Assembly: GCF_900299525.1 (NCBI RefSeq)
Contig: NZ_OMKA01000003.1
Location: 1 to 64,000, forward strand
Length of the DNA stretch: 64,000 bases
Direction: 5' to 3'
From: Aquimarina sp. Aq78
GTDB lineage: Bacteria > Bacteroidota > Bacteroidia > Flavobacteriales > Flavobacteriaceae
In this document: one piece after another, positions 46,212-53,975 of the stretch
How the letters are laid out: each line of letters begins with the position of its first letter
How positions within the stretch are numbered: the stretch's first letter is position 1
Position numbers and translations under genes: made by a program
Notes under the pieces: generated by a model
Databases searched by the model: none
What the model saw: the letters and a program-made list of their open reading frames with translations, nothing else
Told to the model about the DNA's origin: nothing

Positions 46212-47159
46212 ATGAATATTTTGATGAAAGAAAAAGCTACTCAATTTACCGGGATAATTATATTTTCTCTAATTATTATAGCATGTTTATGTTCGATTAT
46301 AAATAGCTCTGCAGCATTATTATTAGGTTTTTTATATGCCAATTTATTCGGAAATCGATTTCTTGCATTTAACAACAAGGTCATCAGTTTTTTACTGAAA
46401 CTTGCCATTATCGGAATTGGTTTTAATCTCGATATTCAGGAAACATGGGGTATTGGACAAAATGGTTTCATATATACTATGATTTTTGTAGCTTTTGCTT
46501 TATGCATTGGGATTTTATTAGGAAAAACCTTTAAAGTCGAACAAAAAACAGCTCATCTAATTTCATCAGGAACAGCTATCTGTGGCGGAAGTGCAATTGC
46601 TGCAATTGCATCTACAATTAACGCTCCAAAAGAAGATATTTCTATTGCCTTAAGTATAGTTTTTATTCTTAATGCTATAGCATTATTAGTTTTCCCTACT
46701 CTAGGACACATATTTAATTTATCTGAATATCAATTTGGTCTATGGAGTGCGATTGCTATCCATGATACCAGTTCTGTAGTTGGTGCTGCACAAATTTACG
46801 GAGAAGAAGCTTTAAAAATAGCTACAGTCATTAAGTTGGTTAAGACGTTATGGATTATTCCCGTAGCTATTTTTTCTTCTTTGTTATTTAAAGGCGAATT
46901 CAATTCAAAAAGAATACCATGGTTTATAGCAATTTTTGCTTTGGTAATTATCCTAAATAGCTATTGGTCTATCTCTAGTACAATTACAAATTCGGTATAT
47001 ACGATTTCAAAATCAATATTCGTAGTTGTTCTTTTCCTGATAGGAACGAATTTATCTATTTCTAAAATAAAAGCGGTTGGGTGGAAACCTGCAGTTCTAG
47101 GAATATCAACATGGTTTATTATATCAACAATCTCATTAATTATAATACTCAATTTATAG
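46212..47159 (+). CDS. YeiH/YadS-family putative sulfate exporter
   Basis: A 315-residue membrane protein with about ten helices of the PF03601 (UPF0324) family. The signature GTAICGGSAIAAIASTI is present near residue 118-134, followed by ALWSAIAIHDTSSVVGAA. Family members are named sulfate exporters, but direct transport data are scarce. The pairing with a CysL/YeiE-type LysR gene is conserved in many bacteria. Starts at 46212 (MNILMKEK) or 46224 (MKEKATQ) are both possible. Confidence 0.87.
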   Translation: MNILMKEKATQFTGIIIFSLIIIACLCSIINSSAALLLGFLYANLFGNRFLAFNNKVISFLLKLAIIGIGFNLDIQETWGIGQNGFIYTMIFVAFALCIGILLGKTFKVEQKTAHLISSGTAICGGSAIAAIASTINAPKEDISIALSIVFILNAIALLVFPTLGHIFNLSEYQFGLWSAIAIHDTSSVVGAAQIYGEEALKIATVIKLVKTLWIIPVAIFSSLLFKGEFNSKRIPWFIAIFALVIILNSYWSISSTITNSVYTISKSIFVVVLFLIGTNLSISKIKAVGWKPAVLGISTWFIISTISLIIILNL

Positions 47160-47315
47160 TTTAATTCTATATATAATGATCCTAAAAACAAATCATAAAA
47201 CAATCAGAGAATACTTAGGTATAGTACATCATATTTTTACTAACCCCCTTTTACGTTCCCCTTTCCAGATGTATTAGGGCTTCATTATATACAGCTGGGA
47301 AGGTATAGTAATAGC

Positions 47316-47359
47316 ACCTAAATCCGTCTAAAAATAAGTCGGTTGTTTTACGGTTAGGT
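47316..47359. repeat. Imperfect inverted repeat / possible RNA hairpin
   Basis: ACCTAAATCCG (47316-47326) pairs with CGG-TTAGGT (47351-47359) with a small bulge, enclosing a second possible stem TCCG/CGG. It lies 20 bases upstream of the terminator at 47380. It may be the structured end of the YeiH transcript or a leader element; nothing decides. Confidence 0.4.
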
Positions 47360-47379
47360 AGTATTTACTATTTTATGGT

Positions 47380-47411
47380 AAGCCCTCTAAAGTTAGATTT
47401 AGAGGGCTTTT
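47380..47411 (+). terminator. Intrinsic terminator downstream of the YeiH gene
   Basis: AAGCCCTCTAAA pairs with TTTAGAGGGCTT and is followed by TTCTTTATTTT. It lies 220 bases after the YeiH stop, so it ends either that transcript or a short one from the region in between. Confidence 0.75.
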
Positions 47412-47703
47412 CTTTATTTTATTACAAAGTTTAATATTCTGATTTGATTTTTTAAGATCAAGGTTCCAATACTTTTGTTTTATATACTTCAGAATATCGA
47501 TATTATCCATATGAGTTATAGAAACATTAATATTCACATTATCAGAAATATCTGTAACCATTCTTGTATTTCATTGAGAAAACACTATGAGCAAAGTTTG
47601 AGCTCTCTAAACTATGATAAATGGAAAATTATTTTTTTGAAGTCAATTCAAAACAGAGAATTACAAATCATTTTGTAACTTTAAATAGAATTAACCAGTA
47701 CGT

Positions 47704-49908
47704 ATGTCTTTAACTTTAGAAAAATTTGGAATCTCATCAGAAAAAACATTACTATTTCTTTTTATTCTAAAAAAAAATGGAGAAATAATTTCTTTCAATA
47801 ATCGATGTGAACTATTATTTCCTCTGGATAAAAATAAAATCGAAGGAAAGCTCATTACCGATTTTATAATTGATAATGATGTATCTGTGTTTTTAAATTC
47901 GGTATCTGGTTTATCTGATGACAACCCACTCATCAATATATCTTTAAACTTCCCTACCGAAAAACAAGGAGTTGTCTCAATAAAATTTGATTTCAAACTA
48001 CATAATAATTTGATTTATGCAACAGGAATAGATACTACAGAAGAATACAAAGAACATAGAGCGCTATTAACTATTTCAAAGCTTGCCAAAACAGGTGCCT
48101 GGTATTTTAATCCCAAGAACAATGAAATGTACTGGTCTGATGGTTGTTACTTAATAAACGAACTAAGTTCCTGTACTCCTATAACAAGGGAAAAAGAAAT
48201 TAGCTTTTACCCAAAAGATGCCAGAGTAAGAATAAAAAGTTTTCTTGATAACCTTATCAAAGACAAAGAAACTTATGAGTATACAGAAAAAATTAGTACT
48301 GAAAAAGGAAATGAAAAGTGGGTTAAAGTTGTAGGACAACCTGTTATTTATAAAGATGAGGTTGTATATGTAAACGGAACTATTACAGATGTTACAGATC
48401 GGTACAATTATATTGAAAAGCTAAAGTATAGCGAAGAAACCAAGCATCTGGCTTTAAAAGGAATACAATCTGGATTGTTTGATTATCATGTTAAAAGGAA
48501 TGAAGTTTTTTATAGCTCGGATTTTAAAAAAATGTTGGGATTACCTCTGGATCAGGATTTTGTAGCAGAAGAAGAGTTTAGAAAAATGATACACCCAGAT
48601 GATGTAGAAAAAATGCTTACTAGGCGATATGATAACTTTAATCAAGATGATAATTACTATTATAATTACTATCGACTTAAGCATATTAATGAAGGGTATC
48701 GACATTATGAAGTGTACGGTTTCAAAAGAAAAAATTCAAAAGGAGAAACAACCCGAATGATTGGTAATTTGATCGATGTTCATCAAAAAAAAATCAATGA
48801 AAAAACTATTGTAGAAAGTAAAAATCGATTACAGGCAATCGTTAATAACGGATTTGCATATACAATTTTGTTAGATACCAAAGGAACAATTCTAATGACT
48901 GATGAGAAATCTGTGAAAATTATAAATAGAGACTTTAATGTAAATCCAAACGAAGTGTCTTGCCGTTTTATAGATGTTATGCCTCTTAATTTCAAAAATT
49001 CCTTTGCTCATGAATTTAATGAAGCTCTAAAAGGAAATATTGTAAAAAAAGAAATAGAACGTATTACTCACAAAGGTGATTTACAATGGCTTGAAGCCAA
49101 ATACACTCCTGTTTTTGATCAAGGAAAAACAGTAAACTCTGTTCTTGTTAGTTTTTTGGACATCACAGAACGAAAATTAGCAGAAATCGCAATTAAAGAA
49201 TCACATATTAAGGAACAAGAGCTAAATAGCCTTAAATCAAATATATTATCCAATTTTAGTCATGAAATAAGAACTCCACTAAATGGCATAATGACTGTGA
49301 CTAAGCTATTACTAGACGAGGAAAAACCTGACGAAAGAGAAAAACTCCTGGAATATTTGGAAGAAAGTAAAAACAGACTTCTGGATACAATCAACAACTT
49401 ATCTAATTTTAGCGAAATAGAAGCTATAAAAAAGAACATAAACGTACAAAAATTAGACATTAACTATACTATAGAAACTTCGCATAGAGAATATAAACAT
49501 ATGGCCGAAGCAAAGGAATTAACCTATCAATTAGAACTTGATAAGACCAGTCCACAAGTTAGGATAGATAAAGATTTATTTAGAGCTGCAATAAACAATA
49601 TTATCCATAACGCCATTAAATACACTAACAAAGGAAGTATAATTATTAAAGTTAATTCTAAAAATTCAAAAAATAATGTTTATATTTCAATAACTGATAC
49701 TGGTATTGGAATAGACAACGAGAATCTTAAGAAAATTTTTGATCCTTTCATGCAAGAAAGTATTGGTATGAGTCGTAAATATGAAGGAACTGGTATTGGC
49801 CTAAGCTTATCTAAGCGATATATTGAAATCCTGGATGGGAAAATAGAAGTAAAAAGTGAAATAGGTAAAGGTACCGAGTTTAATATTATAATTCCAAAAT
49901 GCCTATGA
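47704..49908 (+). CDS. Multi-PAS cytoplasmic histidine kinase
   Basis: A 734-residue soluble sensor: no signal peptide and no membrane helix. Four PAS-like segments are seen (about 13-125, 126-240, 245-365, 370-495), the second and third with PAC ends (VNGTITDVTDRY, IGNLIDVHQKK), the fourth with LVSFLDITERK. Then HisKA with phospho-His520 (NFSHEIRTPLNG) and HATPase_c with N box (NNIIHNAIKYT), G1 (TDTGIGI) and G2 (GTGIGLSLSKR). The stop overlaps the start of a single-domain receiver gene by 10 bases, so the two form a phosphorelay pair. The signal could be redox or a small ligand; no haem or flavin site is evident. Confidence 0.9.
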   Translation: MSLTLEKFGISSEKTLLFLFILKKNGEIISFNNRCELLFPLDKNKIEGKLITDFIIDNDVSVFLNSVSGLSDDNPLINISLNFPTEKQGVVSIKFDFKLHNNLIYATGIDTTEEYKEHRALLTISKLAKTGAWYFNPKNNEMYWSDGCYLINELSSCTPITREKEISFYPKDARVRIKSFLDNLIKDKETYEYTEKISTEKGNEKWVKVVGQPVIYKDEVVYVNGTITDVTDRYNYIEKLKYSEETKHLALKGIQSGLFDYHVKRNEVFYSSDFKKMLGLPLDQDFVAEEEFRKMIHPDDVEKMLTRRYDNFNQDDNYYYNYYRLKHINEGYRHYEVYGFKRKNSKGETTRMIGNLIDVHQKKINEKTIVESKNRLQAIVNNGFAYTILLDTKGTILMTDEKSVKIINRDFNVNPNEVSCRFIDVMPLNFKNSFAHEFNEALKGNIVKKEIERITHKGDLQWLEAKYTPVFDQGKTVNSVLVSFLDITERKLAEIAIKESHIKEQELNSLKSNILSNFSHEIRTPLNGIMTVTKLLLDEEKPDEREKLLEYLEESKNRLLDTINNLSNFSEIEAIKKNINVQKLDINYTIETSHREYKHMAEAKELTYQLELDKTSPQVRIDKDLFRAAINNIIHNAIKYTNKGSIIIKVNSKNSKNNVYISITDTGIGIDNENLKKIFDPFMQESIGMSRKYEGTGIGLSLSKRYIEILDGKIEVKSEIGKGTEFNIIIPKCL

Positions 49909-50282
49909 ATGTTCTCTACGTAGAAGATAATAAGATAAACGCAATGGTAATGGATAAAATGTTATCCAGAAACGATTCTAATGTTATCATTGCAGAAAAT
50001 GGTTCACAAGCACTTAAAGTTGTGAAGGAAGAAATGCTTGATCTTATCCTGGTTGATATTAACCTGGGACTTAATCAAATGGATGGCTGTGAATTACTTC
50101 AAAGATTCCGTAAGCTGGATATTCTTAAAAACATCCCTGTTTTTGCGGTAACTGCTTATGCTATGCCAGGAGACGAGCAACGTTTTATTAATATCGGGTT
50201 TGATAATTATTTCTCTAAACCCGTAAATTTTGATCAACTTTTATCGGTTATATCAAAAATAGGTACATCACAACCTACATAA
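49899..50282 (+). CDS. Single-domain response regulator (CheY-like)
   Basis: A 127-residue receiver without an output domain. Acidic pocket VEDN (residues 8-11), phospho-Asp53 (LILVDINLG), Thr in FAVTAYAM and Lys in YFSKPVN are all present. A five-residue expansion after the Asp (LGLNQMDG) is unusual compared with the common MPxMDG. It overlaps the PAS-kinase gene by 10 bases and is its obvious partner. The downstream output could be a phosphotransfer protein or a direct target, neither of which is nearby. Confidence 0.9.
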   Translation: MPMNVLYVEDNKINAMVMDKMLSRNDSNVIIAENGSQALKVVKEEMLDLILVDINLGLNQMDGCELLQRFRKLDILKNIPVFAVTAYAMPGDEQRFINIGFDNYFSKPVNFDQLLSVISKIGTSQPT

Positions 50283-50321
50283 TTACAGAAATAGCTATAA
50301 GAATCAAAAACTATATTTTGA

Positions 50322-51431
50322 TTATCTAATCTGGTTAAATCGTATTCCTAGTTGTTTTTCGAGTTCTCTTATAACCTGTACTTCTGATTTGGTTATTAAA
50401 GCCAAAGATAGACCTGTTTTTCCTGCTCTAGCGGTTCTACCACTTCTATGCGTATAATATTCTATTTGATCTGGTAATTGAAAATGTGCAACAAAAGCCA
50501 AATTAGCAACATCAATACCTCTAGCGGCAACATCTGTGGACACCAGTAATTGTAAAGTTTTTTTTCTAAAAGCTCTCATTACTTTATCCCTATCTTTTTG
50601 TGTCATTTCTCCTTCTAGAAGACCCACTTCATAATTTTTAGCTTTCAGTTGTTTATGAAGTGTACGGGCAGCAGCTTTAGTTCTTGTAAAAATAATTCCC
50701 CTACCCTCTTTTTGTGTTTTCAGAAAATACGTAAGCGTATCTAATTTGTTAACCTCATCACCTACTACAAATTGATGATCTATACCTTTATTAACCGCTT
50801 CATCTTTATCAATACTTATTTGTACTGCGCTTTTACTAACATAAGAATTTATAATTTCGTTTAGAGAAGATGGCATCGTTGCAGAAAAAAGCCAAACATT
50901 TCTATTTCCTTTGGTTTTGGATAAAATTGTGGTAAGATCTTTCTTAAATCCCATACTTAACATTTCATCCGCTTCGTCCATGACCAATGTTTTGATCTCA
51001 GATATATCAACCGCTTTCCTATTAATTAAATCTATAAGTCTTCCGGGTGTTGCTACAATGATATGTGTAGGTCTTTTTAATCTCGAAAGTTGTCTTTCAA
51101 TTTTTTCACCACCATATACCGATTCGGTAAAAATCTTATCCGTATACTTTGTGAACTTAAAAAGTTGTTTTGCTATCTGTTGGCCCAATTCGCGAGTAGG
51201 AGCTAAAACCAAGGCCTGTACATGTTTTTTAGAAGGATTAATCTGGGATAATAACGGAATTCCAAAAGCTGCAGTTTTTCCTGTTCCAGTTTGAGCTTTC
51301 CCAATAAAATCGGTTCGCTGACTCATTAAAACAGGAATTGCCTGTTCTTGAATCTTTGTAGGAACTGTAATTCCCATTTCTTTAAGGCCTTTATTAAGAT
51401 CTTTGGGTACTCCTAACTCTAAAAACGTCAT
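50322..51431 (-). CDS. DEAD-box RNA helicase
   Basis: A 369-residue helicase with just the two RecA-like domains. Motifs in order: Q motif (PTKIQEQAIP), I (AQTGTGKTAA), Ia (APTRELGQQI), GG, Ib (TPGRLID), II (MDEADEM), III (SATMP), IV (IIFTRTKAAA), V (STDVAARGIDV), VI (HRSGRTARAGKTG). The usual C-terminal basic tail of RhlE-type proteins is missing, so this is a compact form. A role in ribosome assembly or RNA turnover, often cold-related, is typical. It is convergent with the receiver gene. Confidence 0.94.
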   Translation of the reverse strand: MTFLELGVPKDLNKGLKEMGITVPTKIQEQAIPVLMSQRTDFIGKAQTGTGKTAAFGIPLLSQINPSKKHVQALVLAPTRELGQQIAKQLFKFTKYTDKIFTESVYGGEKIERQLSRLKRPTHIIVATPGRLIDLINRKAVDISEIKTLVMDEADEMLSMGFKKDLTTILSKTKGNRNVWLFSATMPSSLNEIINSYVSKSAVQISIDKDEAVNKGIDHQFVVGDEVNKLDTLTYFLKTQKEGRGIIFTRTKAAARTLHKQLKAKNYEVGLLEGEMTQKDRDKVMRAFRKKTLQLLVSTDVAARGIDVANLAFVAHFQLPDQIEYYTHRSGRTARAGKTGLSLALITKSEVQVIRELEKQLGIRFNQIR

Positions 51432-51520
51432 ACATATCTGATTTAAGTTGCAAAAGTAATTGAATATCTATTCATAATTCAACTTAATCAGAAAATAACC
51501 AGCATAATTATTAAATCCTA

Positions 51521-51910
51521 TTAACAAGCAATACTCATGAAATAGTCAAAGAGTTGCTTTTTCATACTTAATCCCTTTTTATGAAAATGAGATTTATTCA
51601 TACAAAAACCGCCAGAGCAGTTAAAATCAGATCCTTCATCAGAGAATAAGATATCCAACAAAACTACTTCATTGGCATGATCATGCTCTAAATGGTGATG
51701 TTCGGTTTCAACGACATTAAAATCGTAAGAAAAAACCTTCTTTTTAAGAAACGTTTGATTTTGGATCAAGATAGGATGATCAGAAAGAAAAGAAAATATA
51801 TTTTCCTGTTCGTGATTAGAATGATTGATGTTAGCACTAGATTGAGAATTAGCTAGATTAGCAATTAACAAAAAAACCAGTATAAGAGGATAGCGTAAAA
51901 GTTTATTCAT
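51521..51910 (-). CDS. Small exported His/Cys-containing protein of unknown function
   Basis: A 129-residue protein with a signal peptide (LLRYPLILVFLLIANLANSQS). The mature part has clusters of histidines (INHSNHEQ, EHHHLEHDHANE) and two closely spaced cysteines in a Gly-rich turn (FNCSGGFCMNKSHFHKKG), with a further cysteine as the last residue. The His and Cys clusters suggest binding of a metal such as zinc or copper in the periplasm, but this is inference. I do not recognise the family. The gene is between the DEAD helicase and the DUF72 gene, with separate spacing on both sides. Confidence 0.65.
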   Translation of the reverse strand: MNKLLRYPLILVFLLIANLANSQSSANINHSNHEQENIFSFLSDHPILIQNQTFLKKKVFSYDFNVVETEHHHLEHDHANEVVLLDILFSDEGSDFNCSGGFCMNKSHFHKKGLSMKKQLFDYFMSIAC

Positions 51911-52121
51911 ACAATTGATATTTTAGGGACCATGAGGTAATCGTACTCGAATTTAAAGCAATAATATTAAGTAATTTCCTACAACATTATTTTTAAATTC
52001 ATCGGCAAACTACACATATATTCGCTAAAAAGCAATAAAAATTAAACTTTTAACATTTATAAAAGAAGGTAATACCATCAAATCATATGTAAAGCCTATC
52101 AAATAGCTCTACATCTCTATA

Positions 52122-53012
52122 CTAAAACAATTTGAGGTCGTCTGATAAATGGTTAGGCAAGCCTAATTGGGTTCCTATATGCGTATTCAATTCTTTAATG
52201 AAATACTTAGAAAGTAAAGGTGATTCTACTTCCAGATTTTGATGCACAAAAAAGTGTATCTGGTTAATTCCTTGATCTTTCCAGGTAGAAAGTCTCTTTA
52301 TCCAATCATCTAGCCTTGTATAATCCGTTTCATGATTTGCTCCAACATATCTTACAAAAGCTTCATCATTGGTTAAACGCATATGCAGTAAATCTCTTCT
52401 ACCTGCTGTGTCTGTAATGATATTCGATATATTGTTACTTTCAAGAAGACTATATAACTCATCGGCTACCACTAAATCATTAAACCAATCTGTATGCCTA
52501 AATTCTACCGCCAGACGTATTTCTTTAGGCCACTTTTCTATAAATCGAATAACTCTATCAAAATTTTTAGGAGCAAAATTACCATGCATCTGTAAAAATA
52601 TAGTTCCTAACTTTTCTTTTAAGTGAATTACATTGTATAAGTATTCATCAACATAAGGCTGTACATCTTCATTTAATCTTTTTAGATGAGAAATATTCTG
52701 TACTAGTTTTGGAAAAAACTTGAACCCTTCTGGAGTTTTATCGTACCATTTTTTGAATTGATCTTCAGGAAAAATCCTATAAAATGTAGCATTCAATTCG
52801 ATACTATTAAACTGCCTCGAATAATACTCTAATTCATCTTTGGTTCCTCTGGGATAAAACCCTTTTAAATCTTGTCTATTCCATTTGGCACAGCCAACAT
52901 AAGTCGATAAACTTTCTTTAGCTGTAGTATTTAAAATTCTTACCGTATCCTTATGATCTTTTGGTAAACTAAAATCTACCATATCAGGATGTTCTACTTT
53001 GCCAAATTTCAT
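52122..53012 (-). CDS. DUF72 (YecE-like) family protein
   Basis: A 296-residue TIM-barrel protein of the DUF72 family. Typical stretches are VGCAKWNR, FYPRGTKDELEYYSRQFNSIELNATFYRI, LAVEFRHTDW, and VRYVGANHETDYTRL near the end of the barrel. No enzymatic activity is established for the family. It has no signal peptide. The next gene upstream is divergent (53172). Confidence 0.88.
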   Translation of the reverse strand: MKFGKVEHPDMVDFSLPKDHKDTVRILNTTAKESLSTYVGCAKWNRQDLKGFYPRGTKDELEYYSRQFNSIELNATFYRIFPEDQFKKWYDKTPEGFKFFPKLVQNISHLKRLNEDVQPYVDEYLYNVIHLKEKLGTIFLQMHGNFAPKNFDRVIRFIEKWPKEIRLAVEFRHTDWFNDLVVADELYSLLESNNISNIITDTAGRRDLLHMRLTNDEAFVRYVGANHETDYTRLDDWIKRLSTWKDQGINQIHFFVHQNLEVESPLLSKYFIKELNTHIGTQLGLPNHLSDDLKLF

Positions 53013-53171
53013 GCACCTGGTTTTTTATGTTTATTTGATGAAAATTAATTAAAAAATTAAGACTGTGGGTAATTACTTCGCCCTTATTACTACAAAAAAA
53101 TTAAAAAAAGTGTAACAAAAATATAACTCGATTGACTAATTATTACAACAACATCATAAAAATCACAACTA

Positions 53172-53909
53172 ATGAATGCTTTAAAATCTATTACAGTAGC
53201 TCTTGTACTAGCTATCTCAACATCATTTTATGCACAAACTGCAGATGAAATAGTTAATAATTACTTCGAAAATACAGGAGGAAAAGAAAATTGGGAAAAA
53301 CTAGAAGGCATTACTATGAAAGGAGTAATGAAAATGCAAGGGATGGAAATTCCTTTTGAACAAGTTATGATGAAAGATGGGCGCCAGTCTACCACTATTG
53401 AATTACAAGGAAACAAGATGATCTGGGCAGCATATGACGGAAAAGTCTCGTGGTCTAGAAATCAGCAAACTATGGAAGCTGAAAAAAGCGACAATGAAGC
53501 TACAGAAAACATGAAGAAGCAAATGAAAGATTGGCCTTCTCCATTTTTAAATTATAAAGAAAAAGGATATGCCATAGAACTTATTGGTAATGAAACTGTA
53601 GATGGAACCGATACCTTTAAAATAAAGGTAACCAAAGATCCTATCACGGTTAATGGTCAATCACAACCTAATATTTCTCATTACTATTTTGATACCGAAA
53701 ATTTTGTACCTATTATAATTGAAGAAGAAATTCAGGAAGGTCCAATGAAGGGTCAGAAAATAAAAATGTCTATTAGCGATTATCAGGAAGTAGAAGGATT
53801 ATATTTCCCATTCTCACAAAGTAGTCAATTCCAAAGTATGGATTTTAAGGAGTTTAATCTCAATCCAGAAGTAGAAACTACATTATTCGCTTTCCCAGAA
53901 GGAAAATAA
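53172..53909 (+). CDS. Exported LolA/LolB-fold outer-membrane lipoprotein-sorting-like protein
   Basis: A 245-residue protein with signal peptide (ALKSITVALVLAISTSFYAQ) and the beginning TADEIVNNYFENTGGKENWEKLEGI, characteristic of the large group of LolA-like proteins in Bacteroidota. Beta strands with WAAYDGKVSWSRNQQ and the final YFPFSQSSQF segment support the half-barrel fold. It differs from the true LolA gene at 26733 and probably binds lipids, quinones or peptides. It lies just upstream of the BNR-repeat protein gene but is separated from it by a terminator. Confidence 0.72.
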   Translation: MNALKSITVALVLAISTSFYAQTADEIVNNYFENTGGKENWEKLEGITMKGVMKMQGMEIPFEQVMMKDGRQSTTIELQGNKMIWAAYDGKVSWSRNQQTMEAEKSDNEATENMKKQMKDWPSPFLNYKEKGYAIELIGNETVDGTDTFKIKVTKDPITVNGQSQPNISHYYFDTENFVPIIIEEEIQEGPMKGQKIKMSISDYQEVEGLYFPFSQSSQFQSMDFKEFNLNPEVETTLFAFPEGK

Positions 53910-53920
53910 ACACAAATCAT

Positions 53921-53953
53921 AATCCCCAAATTAAAAACTTGGGGATTTTTTAT
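53921..53953 (+). terminator. Terminator of the LolA-like gene
   Basis: AATCCCCAA pairs with TTGGGGATT and is followed by a T-run, 11 bases after the stop. Confidence 0.85.
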
Positions 53954-53975
53954 TCTAAATTAACAACCAGTAATT

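Larger units (their letters stand above)
47160..47703. other. Intergenic region with a structured element
   Basis: This 544-base stretch between the YeiH and PAS-kinase genes contains a long inverted repeat (47316-47359) and a terminator (47380-47411). Short reading frames at 47176-47277 (33 codons, plus) and 47373-47561 (minus) have no recognisable features and are not called. Confidence 0.5.

Noticed and set aside
47176..47277. 33-codon plus-strand frame downstream of YeiH
   Set aside because: No signal, motif or ribosome-site support; length is within chance expectation.
47373..47561. 62-residue minus-strand frame
   Set aside because: It covers a terminator hairpin and has no family features or coding-like composition.
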